Below, piece after piece: positions 1 through 8,890 of a stretch of DNA of 64,000 nt; the first letter of the stretch is position 1; each line of letters begins with the position of its first letter. Made by a program: the position numbers and the translations under genes. Below the pieces are notes generated by a model. The model was given only the letters and a program-made list of their open reading frames with translations, was not told where the DNA came from and made no database searches. The DNA is from Propioniciclava soli (GTDB lineage: Bacteria; Actinomycetota; Actinomycetes; Propionibacteriales; Propionibacteriaceae): contig NZ_JACYOT010000004.1 of NCBI RefSeq assembly GCF_014858005.1, positions 1-64,000 of the forward strand, written 5' to 3'.

Positions 1-13
1 ATTCAGACCCCAG

Positions 14-751
14 CTACACCGTGGATTGTGATGAGCCCCCAAACGTGGCGATGAGACCGCTGATGAGGGAGACGGTCATGGCGATCACCAGGGCGTTGAA
101 GGCGAACGCGATCACGGTATGCGTGCGAACAGCTCCAAGCGATGCTCTGGTTGTAGGGGTTGCGGCCGACAGCGCGCCAGCCGACGAGATCATGAGAGCT
201 ACCGTGAGGAAGTCCACGAATCGCGGCTGGTCTTCGGTGTCAAAGGCGAAGAGTTCGCCTGCGGAGTGGAGACGGAAGTAGCGGAGTGCGAACGCGTAGA
301 CGACGGTAGTCCACGCGATGGCGGCAGTGAAGAGCGCGAGAAGCGTCAGGAGCGTTCCACCCTCCTGTGTACCGAGCACCGCTGCGGCGATTGCGCCGGC
401 GACTGCCGCAACCGCGACCGAGATTGCCCAGTTCTCGGTACTTCCCAGACCGAGAAGCCGTGCGATCGGGCTCGGCCCACGCTGGTACTGAACCTTTCCA
501 ATGCGTGACAGCTCCGCGGGGTCGGTGCGGGTGAAGACATGGTGCGTCCAGATGAGGTACGCCCCCAGTGCCGCGATCAAGACAGCGCATCCCATGCCGG
601 CGATGAGCACGCGGCTCGACATGCCGGAGCCGGCTTGGGGAAACACGATCGCGACGAACCCGGCGACGCCGACTCCGAGGGGAATGCCGCCGCGTACCCC
701 GTCGTCGTAACAGAAGGGAACGATCCTTGCGGGCCTGGTTCGTGGTCTCAT
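14..751 (-). CDS. DUF1345 family membrane protein
   Basis: This is a 245-residue integral membrane protein of unknown function. Hydrophobic segments lie near residues 22-38, 48-66, 108-126, 132-152, 180-196 and 212-238, and the motif FTRTDPAELSRIG precedes the central helices. A TEDQPRFVDFL motif before the last two helices is typical of DUF1345 proteins. The reading frame is complete, ending in TAG at 14-16. It is divergent from the ABC exporter operon and shares a 134-bp regulatory region with it. No substrate can be assigned. The family call rests on recognised motifs, so the family is likely but the function is unknown. Confidence 0.75.
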   Translation of the reverse strand: MRPRTRPARIVPFCYDDGVRGGIPLGVGVAGFVAIVFPQAGSGMSSRVLIAGMGCAVLIAALGAYLIWTHHVFTRTDPAELSRIGKVQYQRGPSPIARLLGLGSTENWAISVAVAAVAGAIAAAVLGTQEGGTLLTLLALFTAAIAWTTVVYAFALRYFRLHSAGELFAFDTEDQPRFVDFLTVALMISSAGALSAATPTTRASLGAVRTHTVIAFAFNALVIAMTVSLISGLIATFGGSSQSTV

Positions 752-816
752 CCTCTACGAGGCTAGGTGACTGCCACCGCGTATCCAGCACCTCACGCGA
801 AGTGCCGGGCGATTGC

Positions 817-850
817 TGACAAATGTCATTCCGACGGTGACGGTCGTGAC
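817..850. promoter_or_regulatory. Operator-like site upstream of the ABC exporter
   Basis: The 134 bp between the divergent DUF1345 and ABC genes contain the dyad TGACAAATGTCAT at 817-829, then 8 bp, then TGAC, 5 bp and TGAC again. Almost the same arrangement recurs at 4904-4938. The repeated layout suggests a site for one regulator, possibly the adjacent NarL-type response regulator. The dyad is seen directly; the regulator is inferred. Confidence 0.5.
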
Positions 851-885
851 TACGCGGCAGCTCCCGGTCGCGGGAGCCTTGGAGC

Positions 886-1878
886 ATGCCTTCTTCTCCA
901 CACCTTCGTTCTCCGAGTCGCACGTCGATCGTCGCCGTCGAAAACGTGTCGTGTTCCTACGGCGACTTCCTTGCTGTCGATGCCGTCAGCTTGTCTGTGG
1001 AAGCGGGACGCATCCATGCGTTGCTCGGCACGAACGGTGCCGGTAAGACGACTCTGCTTGAGACCATCCAGGGGTTCCGGCGTCCACTGTCCGGCGGCAT
1101 CGAGGTGTTCGGTCGCGATCCGTGGCGTCATCGCACAGAGGTTGCCGGGCGCACCGGGACGATGCTGCAGGAGTCCGGTCTGGTGGACGAGATGACGGTC
1201 GCCGATCAGCTCTCCCTCTGGCGAGGTGTGAGCGTGCGCGAGGACTCCGTAGATCGGGTGTTGAAGCTGGTGGGCCTCGACCATCGCCGCCGGGTTCCGG
1301 TATCGGTGCTTTCCGGTGGCGAGCGACGGCGCCTGGACTTCGCGATGGCGCTCTGGGGCGACCCCGAGCTGGTTGTGCTGGACGAGCCGACGACGGGCCT
1401 CGACCCGCAGTCGCGGCGCACTATGTGGTCGATCATCCGCGACCTCAACGCCGCCGGTACTACGGTGCTTCTCACCACGCACTACTTGGACGAAGCGCAG
1501 CAACTTGCTGACTCGGTGACGATGCTCGATCAGGGGCGAATCGCGATCGAAGGCACCATGTCTGATGTCCTCGCCGCGATCCCGGCCCGCATTACCTTCG
1601 ACACCGACGCAGACGCGCCAGCTCTCGCCGAGCTGTGGTCGCTCGTAGCTGGTGATGTCGCGCAGACCCCCGCTGGCGGTACGAACAATGACCCCTCCGC
1701 GCGGGCGACGGTCTGGTCGATCACCGTACAGACACCTGAGCTTCAAGATGATGTGGCAGCGGTCATGGACTGGGCGCGTGCCCGAGGTCTGCGACTGGAC
1801 CGGCTGCGCTGCGCGCCTGCGTCGCTAGAGGAAGTGTTCTTCGAAATGGGTTCCGCCCTCACCACAGGAAAGGCCTGA
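886..1878 (+). CDS. ABC transporter ATP-binding protein (ABC-2 exporter type)
   Basis: This 330-residue protein is the ATPase subunit of an export-type ABC transporter. Walker A is GTNGAGKTT at residues 48-56, the Q-loop glutamine is at 95, the signature LSGGERR at 142-148, Walker B is VVLDEP with D166/E167, and the switch histidine is H199. The last 100 residues form the accessory domain common in DrrA/NatA-like exporters. A permease follows after 2 bp, and a sensor kinase and response regulator come next. That layout is typical of drug, lantibiotic or antimicrobial-peptide efflux modules. The transported substrate cannot be read from the sequence. Confidence 0.9.
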   Translation: MPSSPHLRSPSRTSIVAVENVSCSYGDFLAVDAVSLSVEAGRIHALLGTNGAGKTTLLETIQGFRRPLSGGIEVFGRDPWRHRTEVAGRTGTMLQESGLVDEMTVADQLSLWRGVSVREDSVDRVLKLVGLDHRRRVPVSVLSGGERRRLDFAMALWGDPELVVLDEPTTGLDPQSRRTMWSIIRDLNAAGTTVLLTTHYLDEAQQLADSVTMLDQGRIAIEGTMSDVLAAIPARITFDTDADAPALAELWSLVAGDVAQTPAGGTNNDPSARATVWSITVQTPELQDDVAAVMDWARARGLRLDRLRCAPASLEEVFFEMGSALTTGKA

Positions 1879-1880
1879 TC

Positions 1881-2645
1881 ATGACGACCGCAACCGCGAA
1901 CTCCAAGAGCCCCAGCAGGCTCATCTCGTCTTTGATGTTCGCCGAGCTGCGGGTCTTCATGCGTCAGCCGGTGATGATCGCGCTGACGCTACTGTTGCCG
2001 GCCGGCCTTCTCGGGATCACAGCGGTCGCCGAGGTCTCCGATCAGCCCGACGTGTGGGCACAGATCGCCGGACGCAACGTTGTGGCCACCCAGTGCATCA
2101 CGGTCTACTTCGTTGCGCTGAACACGATCACCGCACGTCGGCACACACTCGCGCTGAAGAGGTTGCGCACGACCGCGTTGCCGAGCTTCGGGATCGTCGC
2201 CGGGCTCCTCACCCCACCACTACTCGTTGGACTTTTCCAAGTCACGGTCGTACTGGTCGGCCTCGGGTTCCTCGGCGCCCCGATGCCAGACTCACCGCTG
2301 CTCGTCACTGTCTCAGCCCTTGCAGGCATGGTGATCGCTGCCCTTGCTGGCGTGGTCACCAGCGCATTCACTGCAAACCCGGAGAAGGCGCAGTGGACCA
2401 TGCTTCCCCTGTTCGTCGCAGCAATGGGCGCCGTCTCGATCCTGCCCACCATCGGGGAAGGAATGCTCGGCGTCGGGTTGCGCCTCGTGCCGCTCGTGGC
2501 CAACGCGCATCTTGTGACGGCAGGATGGATACCAGGAGATGTCAGCGGCGCGACCGTCGCCACTGACCTCGGCATCATGGCCTCCTGGATTCTGGTGCTC
2601 GGGGTGCTGGCCTGGCGTACCTTCCGCTGGGAACGCAGACACTGA
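1881..2645 (+). CDS. ABC-2 type transporter permease
   Basis: This 254-residue membrane protein should pair with the upstream ATPase as the permease half of an exporter. Six hydrophobic segments are visible, beginning with a helix near residues 34-50 after a short cytoplasmic N-terminus (LMFAELRVFMRQP), as in the ABC-2 family. It starts 2 bp after the ATPase stop, so the two are certainly co-transcribed. The sensor-kinase gene follows about 30 bp downstream. Confidence 0.85.
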   Translation: MTTATANSKSPSRLISSLMFAELRVFMRQPVMIALTLLLPAGLLGITAVAEVSDQPDVWAQIAGRNVVATQCITVYFVALNTITARRHTLALKRLRTTALPSFGIVAGLLTPPLLVGLFQVTVVLVGLGFLGAPMPDSPLLVTVSALAGMVIAALAGVVTSAFTANPEKAQWTMLPLFVAAMGAVSILPTIGEGMLGVGLRLVPLVANAHLVTAGWIPGDVSGATVATDLGIMASWILVLGVLAWRTFRWERRH

Positions 2646-2676
2646 GAACACGAGCCGCGAGCGAAGAGAGGGGCGT

Positions 2677-3870
2677 ATGAACAGAGTAAAGCGGGATCGC
2701 TTCCGCGGGATCGCCAGCTACGTTCACGCCTCCCACGCGATCCTCGCCCTGGCAGCCCTCCTTGGCCCCATCGCTGCGATGTCGCTCCAGCCCTCCGCCC
2801 ATATCGGCCCCGCGATCGGCGTCGGCGCGCTGGCCTGCGTGGTCGCGCTTGGCGGTGCGATTGCGGTAGCGATCGATTTCGCTCCGTGGCACCGGCTCAC
2901 TCGACCCTTTGCGGCCCCGCGCCGCAGGATGCTCTTGGATGTCGTCGTCACGCTTGCCGCGCTGGCGATCTTACTGCTGCTACCCGCCGTGAACGGCGGC
3001 GTGAGCATCGCCGCGATCCCGATGGCCTGGGCGCTGCGTGCCATCGCCGGCGGGTCCTTCTGGTCCGGCATCGCCCGTATGTTCGTAGTTGCCGTCGCCT
3101 GCGGACTCGTCGCCGGGATCACAGCACTCGCAACCGGACTGGTCTGGGAACCGCTCAGTCTGGTGGTGGCGCTCCTGTTCGCGTTCGGAGTGCTCGGGCA
3201 GGACTCGATCTACAGTCTCGCTATCGAGCTGGACGACCTGCGCGCCCTCGAAGCCGACCGAGCTGTCGCGACCGAACGCAAGCGTCTCGCCGGTGATCTG
3301 CACGACATCCAGGGCCAGCACCTCAGTCTCATCACCGTCGAAGCCGAACTCGTGACTCGACTCATCGCGGCTGGTGACACATCCGGCGCCACCACGCACG
3401 CCAGGCGACTACAGGGCATCGCTGCGGAGGCCCTGGACGAGCTGCATCGGGTCGTCCAGGACACCCGTGCCGTCAGCCTCGAACAAGAGGTCACGAATGC
3501 GGCTCGGGTGCTCCAAGCGGCCGGCATCACGGTCACCCTCGACATGGTGGACATCGGCCCGCTACCAGAGGCCGCGGATCGACTGCTCGGGCTGACCGTG
3601 CGCGAAGCGATCACGAACATCCTCAAACATTCGCGCACGAGAGACTGCACGATCCGCGTCGCCTTCGACACCCGCACAGGCATAGAAGGTGTTGCCCTCT
3701 CGGTCACCGACTCCGGCCCCTCCGCGCTACACACAGTACGCGCGAGCGGCACCGGACTCACGATGCTGCGCGAACGATGCCGAGAAGCAGGTGGCGACTT
3801 CGCATTCGTCGCCGGTTCAGGGGCGAAACTCACGGCCTGGCTGCCGATTTCCGAAGGAGGCTCCCGATGA
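2677..3870 (+). CDS. NarL-type sensor histidine kinase
   Basis: This is a 397-residue membrane sensor kinase. Five or six hydrophobic helices fill residues 17-180 without a sizeable extracellular loop, so sensing is probably intramembrane. The HisKA_3 motif ERKRLAGDLHD places the phospho-acceptor at H209. A HATPase domain follows, with an N-box around LTVREAITNILKHS and a glycine motif near GTGLTMLRERC. The ATG at 2677 follows a good purine-rich ribosome site (GAGAGGGG). The stop overlaps the response-regulator start as ATGA. The expected role is to sense the exporter's substrate or envelope stress. Confidence 0.9.
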   Translation: MNRVKRDRFRGIASYVHASHAILALAALLGPIAAMSLQPSAHIGPAIGVGALACVVALGGAIAVAIDFAPWHRLTRPFAAPRRRMLLDVVVTLAALAILLLLPAVNGGVSIAAIPMAWALRAIAGGSFWSGIARMFVVAVACGLVAGITALATGLVWEPLSLVVALLFAFGVLGQDSIYSLAIELDDLRALEADRAVATERKRLAGDLHDIQGQHLSLITVEAELVTRLIAAGDTSGATTHARRLQGIAAEALDELHRVVQDTRAVSLEQEVTNAARVLQAAGITVTLDMVDIGPLPEAADRLLGLTVREAITNILKHSRTRDCTIRVAFDTRTGIEGVALSVTDSGPSALHTVRASGTGLTMLRERCREAGGDFAFVAGSGAKLTAWLPISEGGSR

Positions 3871-4490
3871 GCGAACCCAGTGCCCCGATCCGAGTGATCC
3901 TCGCCGACGACGAACTGTTGCTGCGCGAGGCCGTGATGACGCTACTCACCCTGGAAGACGGGATCAGTGTGCTCGGCACCGCATCGACGGGCGCCGAAGC
4001 TGTTGAGTTGGTACGAAAGACGCGTCCTGATGTCGCGGTGCTCGACCTGGAAATGCCCACCCAAGACGGCATCGAGGCGGCTGCCGAAATCCACCTGCTG
4101 GCACCCGACACCCGCGTAGTGCTCCTGACCCGCCATGCTCGCCCCGCCGTGCTTCGCCGAGCTCTCGACGCGGGAGTATCTGCGTTCGTCACGAAAGCGA
4201 CCTCCGTGAAGGAGCTACCGAGCATCCTCCGCTCTGTCGCGTCCGGAGGTAGGTACGTCGACGGCGCGGTCGCCACTGCCGCGCTCTCAGAAAGCAACTG
4301 CCCACTCACAGACCGAGAGATCGACGTGCTGCGCGAGTCCATCGATGGAGCCACGATCCGCGTCATCGCCGAACGCACCCATCTGGCGCCCGGCACGGTG
4401 CGCAATTACATCTCGACGGCGATGACAAAACTCGGCGCCCCGAACCGTGTCCAGGCTGCCCGCATCGCCTGGAGCGACGGCTGGATCTAG
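3867..4490 (+). CDS. NarL/FixJ-family response regulator
   Basis: This 207-residue response regulator has an N-terminal receiver domain with the acidic pair D14/D15, phospho-acceptor D60 (VLDLEMP) and switch residues near LLTRH. A LuxR-type HTH follows (LTDREIDVLRESIDG...APGTVRNYISTAMTKLG). Translation is coupled to the kinase through the ATGA overlap. It is the obvious candidate to bind the paired TGACAAAYGTCAT sites at 817 and 4904, although that is unproven. Confidence 0.92.
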   Translation: MSEPSAPIRVILADDELLLREAVMTLLTLEDGISVLGTASTGAEAVELVRKTRPDVAVLDLEMPTQDGIEAAAEIHLLAPDTRVVLLTRHARPAVLRRALDAGVSAFVTKATSVKELPSILRSVASGGRYVDGAVATAALSESNCPLTDREIDVLRESIDGATIRVIAERTHLAPGTVRNYISTAMTKLGAPNRVQAARIAWSDGWI

Positions 4491-4507
4491 CCAGACAACA
4501 GCAGTAC

Positions 4508-4545
4508 GAGGGATGGCGCACATTTATCGGCGGGCGCCATCCCTC
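4508..4545. terminator. Terminator hairpin after the response regulator
   Basis: GAGGGATGGCGC (4508-4519) pairs perfectly with GCGCCATCCCTC (4534-4545) around a 14-nt loop. It lies 18 bp past the response-regulator stop, between two convergent genes, and could serve both directions. Confidence 0.7.
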
Positions 4546-4582
4546 TATTGACTGCGGTCTGGTCTTCGCCGCGAGCGCGCCT

Positions 4583-4846
4583 CTACCGGCGACGCCACTT
4601 CGGGATGCCGACTGCGGCGCGGAGCACGAAGTACACCACGGTTGCCCCCAGCAGCACCCAACGCCACAGTTCAGGCAGGCGATCGGGGAAGATTACGAAC
4701 AAGAGCAGGGCAACGGCCCCGATTTGCACGATCGCCGCCAAAAACTCGCGGCCGGGCGTGGAAGCCGGCCCCAGGCTCATCAAGTCCATTCCGAGACTCC
4801 GCTTCGGGGCCGGTGTTTGCCGCGGCTCGTCGTTCCATGCGCTCAT
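4583..4846 (-). CDS. Small two-helix membrane protein
   Basis: This 87-residue protein has a polar N-terminus (MSAWNDEPRQ) and two hydrophobic helices near residues 37-52 and 58-76, ending in a basic KWRRR. I do not recognise a family. The start was placed at 4846 because upstream codons add only a charged, unlikely extension. It faces the two-component operon and carries the second TGACAAAYGTCAT site 58 bp upstream, so it may belong to the same regulon, perhaps as an accessory membrane or immunity protein. Confidence 0.6.
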   Translation of the reverse strand: MSAWNDEPRQTPAPKRSLGMDLMSLGPASTPGREFLAAIVQIGAVALLLFVIFPDRLPELWRWVLLGATVVYFVLRAAVGIPKWRRR

Positions 4847-4903
4847 ACCTCTACGGTCGCGCAGCAGCAGCGAACCCGTTAGGCACAACCGTCATCGGCT
4901 GAA

Positions 4904-4938
4904 TGACAAACGTCATCAGCTCTGATGACGCGCATGAC
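4904..4938. promoter_or_regulatory. Second operator-like TGACAAACGTCAT site
   Basis: TGACAAACGTCAT (4904-4916) is followed by 9 bp, TGAC, 5 bp and TGAC, almost matching 817-850. It sits upstream of the leftward small membrane gene and of the rightward AraC remnant. The matched layout implies a common regulator. Confidence 0.5.
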
Positions 4939-5929
4939 TGCCGCCCACTATCGATCCGTCGCAGGCTCGTAGTGTTCGAACTTTCGTCTCCACGCGTGAG
5001 GAAGTAGTCGTCGTGTCCATCCCGCCTTCTGTTCAGGCTTTGCAGGCGATCTCGCCGCCGCAGAGACCATCGGTGTCGACACGAGTGTTCACCTGGGAAC
5101 CAGGCCGATAGATCCCCGTGCTGGCGGACGCCAGCCCGCAACATGCCACCTAAGCCGATGCCAACAAGACCAATACGGCCGGGAGAAGCGGCAGGGACCA
5201 GCGGGAACGAGAAGGTGGGTCCCGCGCGAACGGAGCGGCTTGGTGCTGCACTCGCTCCGATCGTGACGCGGACGCGGACGCAGCATCGGTCAACCGTGCC
5301 TATCGCCTATGACTGCGTCACGATCACGGTGATACGAGACGGCAGCGCGATCTTGCTCAGCGAGTTCGGACAGCAACACGTCAAGGCCGGTGATGTAATG
5401 CTCCTCGGCGCAAACACCCTGTGCGGCACCGAACCCGAGAGCCACGTCACCGTGACCACGATCTATGCGGACACCGACTACGTGGTCGATCAGGTGTTCT
5501 GGCAACATTTCGGACTCCTGCATGACCGTCTTGAGGCACAGGACTTCGCGGCGACCATCTACACCGAGCCTGCTCAGATACTCCGTCTCGGCGAGGATCG
5601 TGCTGGACTGCTGATGCCCTGGCTGGATGAGCTGGTGGCGTTGAGTATTGAGGATCGCCCTGTATCGAATTTCTATCGGATGCAGGCGCTCTGGTTCTCC
5701 GTCGCGCACGTCATCGCCCCGTTCATCAAGACTTCGATGACTCGCACATCACCAACTCAGCGCCCAACGACATGCCCCGCCGTGCCCCGCCACCGCAGGT
5801 TCGCACCTCTGCGGACCGAAGCCCGCAGAGCGGCCGAACTCCTGCATGACGATCCGGTACATGGCTGGTCAGTCACAGAACTTGCTAGTCAGGTGAACTT
5901 GTCGAAGTCCCAAGTCGGGCGGCTCTTCG

Positions 5930-5937
5930 TGGAAGCG
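5930..5937 (+). repeat. IS target-site duplication, left copy
   Basis: TGGAAGCG at 5930-5937 is repeated at 7379-7386, immediately outside the terminal inverted repeats. Eight bp is a usual duplication length for the IS256 family. Confidence 0.9.
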
Positions 5938-7378
5938 GGGTCTGTCCTAGAAACGGTGTAAGTGGCTCCATCGCCCTGCGGGGCAGGAGGAGTCATGATG
6001 ACCGAGACAACCAGCAACAGCTCGTCGGCCGTGGAGTCGGCCAGACTGGAGGCTGTGACCCCAACACCACCGTCCCCGCCGGATGAGCCGGCTGAGTTGG
6101 ACAAGGCCCAGCGTGAGGCGATCGCGCAGATGGTGCGTCAGGCCAAGGACGCCGGCATCGCCCTGACCGGCCCCGACGGCCTGCTGAAGGCGTTGACCGC
6201 CCAAGTCGTCGAAGCAGCCCTCGACGAAGAGTTGAATGAGCACCTGGGCTATGACAAGCATGACCCCGTCGGGCGCGGCTCAGGCAATTCCCGCAACGGC
6301 ACCCGCTCGAAGACAGTGATCACCGACAACGTCGGCGCCATCCAGATCGACGTGCCGCGGGATCGTAACGGGACGTTTGAGCCGCAGTTGGTGAAGAAGC
6401 GCCAACGTCGCTTGTCGGACATGGACCAGATGGTGCTGTCGTTGTTCGCGAAGGGGCTGACGACCGGTGAGATCGCCGCTCACTTCGCCGAGGTGTACGG
6501 CACGAGCGTGAGCAAGGACACGATCAGCCGGATCACCGACCGCGTCGTCGACGAGATGAACGGGTGGATGAGTCGTCCGTTGGAGCCGATCTACGCCGCG
6601 ATCTTCATCGACGCGATCGTGATCAAAGTGCGGGATGGGCAGGTGCGCAATCAGCCCTACTATGCCGCGATCGGTGTCGATCTGGAGGGTCACAAGGACA
6701 TTCTGGGGATCTGGCCCGGCAACGGGGATGGGGAGTCGGCGAAGTTCTAGTTCGCCTGCCTGACCGAGTTGAAGAACCGCGGTGTCAAGGACGTGTTCTT
6801 CGTCGTCTGTGACGGGTTGAAGGGCCTGCCCGACTCGATCGGGCAGGTCTTCCCCGCCGCGAAGGTGCAGACGTGTTTGATCCATTTGCTGCGCAACAGT
6901 TTCGGTTACGCGTCGAAGCGGCATTGGCCTGAGATCGCGGTGAACCTCAGGCCCGTTTACGAGGCCCCCACGCCGGAGGCCGCTGAGCGGGCGTTCGAGG
7001 AGTTCGCGGAGAAGTGGGGCAAGGCCAACCCGGCGATGATCCGGCTCTGGCGCAATGCCTGGACCGAGTTCGTGCCCTTCCTGGACTACGACGTCGAGAT
7101 CCGCAAGGTCCTGTGCTCCACGAACGCGATCGAGAGTCTCAATGCCAGGTTCCGCAGGGCGGTGAGGGCTCGTGGGCACTTCCCGAACGAGCAGGCCGCG
7201 CTTAAGAACTTATACTTGACCGTGAGATCGTTGGACCCCAAGGGCACCGGTCAGACCAGATGGGGCATGCGCTGGAAGCCAGCGTTGAACGCGTTCGCCA
7301 CCACCTTCGCTGACCGCATGCCCGCGGCCAGCACCACCCAGTAGAACCCGCCACTTACACCGTTAATCGGATAGTCCC
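5938..7378 (+). mobile_element. IS256-family insertion sequence, 1441 bp
   Basis: The left end (5938-5966) and right end (7350-7378) are inverted repeats matching at 24 of 29 positions, both starting GGG and ending in the shared core AACGGTGTAAGTGGC. The element is flanked by TGGAAGCG and interrupts an AraC gene in its DNA-binding domain. It contains one transposase gene with a premature stop. Intact ends and an exact duplication mean the insertion itself is well preserved. Confidence 0.92.
5995..7344 (+). pseudogene. IS256-family transposase with in-frame TAG
   Basis: This mutator-type DDE transposase would be 449 residues long, but TAG at 6748-6750 (after GESAKF) stops it at residue 251. 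The frame is otherwise unbroken, and the family has tryptophan at this position, so one TGG-to-TAG change explains it. The first catalytic Asp (FIDAIVIKVRDG) precedes the stop. The second Asp (VVCDGLKGLPDSI) and the Glu (STNAIESLNARFRRA) lie after it, so the truncated product lacks two catalytic residues. The start at 5995 follows the ribosome site GGAGGAG. Confidence 0.9.
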
Positions 7379-7386
7379 TGGAAGCG
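7379..7386 (+). repeat. IS target-site duplication, right copy
   Basis: TGGAAGCG is identical to 5930-5937 and adjoins the right inverted repeat. Confidence 0.9.
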
Positions 7387-7602
7387 TTCGGCAAGTCTCC
7401 CATCGCCTACTTGACGATGTTGCGGACGGAGCGGATGGCGGGTCTTCTGCGCGCGACGGACACGCCGATCGCGGTGATTGCGCGCGAGGTGGGATGGGGC
7501 GATCCTGATTTTGCGGCCCGTCAGTTCCGCCGCAGCGTCGGCGTCACGCCGCGCGAGTACCGGGCGATGATCCGCTCGCGGCTCTCGCAAAGTTCCGGGT
7601 GA

Positions 7603-7816
7603 TGCACGCAGATTTCCCGGCGTTATCCGCAGGCTCGGCCCTGTGGGGCGATGTCGCCCCGCTCGGTCGTGTAATCCGGTAGGGACTCGTCGGGTTCATC
7701 ACGGAGCCTGCCGGTCACCGTCTCGGTTCTGATCCGTGCCGTCTCTTGATCCTCTCGGCGTACCTCACAGTCGCACGACCGCCTCTTCGGCGGTCTTGGC
7801 GAAGGGAGGTCAGACG
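7603..7816 (+). promoter_or_regulatory. Leader of the ICE replication/transfer operon
   Basis: This non-coding stretch lies ahead of the ArdC-like gene. It contains two hairpins: GGGGCG-ATGT-CGCCCC (7645-7660) and GACCGCC-TCTTC-GGCGGTC (7777-7795). The second ends about 20 bp before the ATG and just before the ribosome site GGGAGG, so it could attenuate transcription or limit translation. No tRNA fragment that might be the left attachment site was seen here. Confidence 0.4.
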
Positions 7817-8890
7817 ATGGCTGTGACGGAGGAAGCGCGGGCTGCGCGGGATGCGAAGCTCGATGATCTGCATGAGCGGCTGACTGGCGCTGTTGAGACG
7901 CTGGTGTCCGGTGAGGACTGGGCGCGGGCGTTGGAGTTCGCCTCGCGGTTCCGGTCGCGCTCGTTCAACAACACGCTGCTTATCTGGGTTCAGCACGAGG
8001 CAGCGTTCGAGGCCGGCAAGGTGCCGAACCCAGTGCCGTCGCATGTGGCCGGGTATCGGCAGTGGCAGCAGCTCGGCCGGCAGGTGCAGAAGGGCCAGCA
8101 GGGCTACATGATCTTCGCCCCGGTCACGGGCCGCTTTGCCTCATCGAACCCTGCTGATCCGTCGTCGTGGCGCCGGTTGGGGCCGCGGGAGAAGCACAAG
8201 GTCAACGAGGTCGTGCGCACCCGGATGGTGGGTGCCCGGCCCGCCTATGTGTGGGATGTGACGCAGACCGAGGGCGATCCGATCCCGGAGACTCCCGCGC
8301 CGAAGCTGCTGGACGGCGAAGCCCCGGCTGGGCTGTGGGATGGCCTGGCGGCTCAGGTCGAGGCGCTGGGGTTCGAGATCGTACGAGTGTCGGATGCCGG
8401 GCAGATCGGCGGCGCGGACGGGCTGACGGATTTCAGGACGCGGCAGGTGTCGGTGCGAACTGACGTGACCGAGGTGAACCAGGTGTCCACGTTGGTACAC
8501 GAGCTGGCCCATGCGCTGATGCACGACCCCAAGGACGAGGACGCCCGCCAGCATCGCGGCATCTCCGAGGTGGAAGCCGAATCCGTGGCGTTGATGATCG
8601 GTGCCGCGCACGGACTGGACACGAGCCGCTACACGATCCCGTATGTCGCGGGGTGGGCGTCGTCGGTCAAGGACACCGAACCGGCCGAGGTCATCAAGGC
8701 CACCGGCGAGCGAGTGCGCAAGACGGCGCTGAGCATCCTCGACCAGCTCGACACCTTCCAGGTCTCCAACGGCACCCCGCCTGGTCTCACCCGCGACGCC
8801 CCCGCTTCGGAGGCGTCGTCTCGGTCGGCGGTACCGTTGCCCGAGCGCCAGCCAGCGGGCGCACCGGCCCTGGCCGGACGGGGGCTGTGA
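7817..8890 (+). CDS. ArdC-like ssDNA-binding and ImmA/IrrE-type metallopeptidase protein
   Basis: This 357-residue protein is typical of ICE leading regions. Residues 10-110 match the ArdC N-terminal domain, which binds single-stranded DNA and in ArdC proteins protects incoming DNA from restriction (FASRFRSRSFNNTLLIWVQ...QLGRQVQKGQQGYMIFAP). The C-terminal half is a zinc metallopeptidase domain with HELAH at 228-232 and downstream glutamates in GISEVEAESVA as likely third ligands. ATG 7817 follows GGGAGG. The stop overlaps the primase start as ATGA. The likely role is protection of the transferred strand. Confidence 0.85.
   Translation: MAVTEEARAARDAKLDDLHERLTGAVETLVSGEDWARALEFASRFRSRSFNNTLLIWVQHEAAFEAGKVPNPVPSHVAGYRQWQQLGRQVQKGQQGYMIFAPVTGRFASSNPADPSSWRRLGPREKHKVNEVVRTRMVGARPAYVWDVTQTEGDPIPETPAPKLLDGEAPAGLWDGLAAQVEALGFEIVRVSDAGQIGGADGLTDFRTRQVSVRTDVTEVNQVSTLVHELAHALMHDPKDEDARQHRGISEVEAESVALMIGAAHGLDTSRYTIPYVAGWASSVKDTEPAEVIKATGERVRKTALSILDQLDTFQVSNGTPPGLTRDAPASEASSRSAVPLPERQPAGAPALAGRGL

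Larger units (their letters stand above)
5013..7602 (+). pseudogene. AraC-family regulator, broken by IS256-type insertion
   Basis: The remains of an AraC-type activator are split by an insertion sequence. The effector domain can be read from about 5290 (PIAYDCVTITVIRDGSAILL). The first half of the DNA-binding domain ends at LFVEA (5937). The second half resumes at FGKSPIAYLTMLRTERM (7387), rejoins in frame once the IS and one target copy are removed, and ends at 7602. The 5' end also looks damaged. GTG 5013 opens a 32-codon segment that ends in TAG at 5109, while the long frame from ATG 5143 is in another phase. No intact regulator can be made from this locus. Confidence 0.7.

Noticed and set aside
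1-7602. Left attachment site of the ICE (copy of the tRNA-His 3' end)
   Set aside because: I searched for the tRNA-His 3' end sequence and found no second copy. The site must be outside the window or too short to detect.
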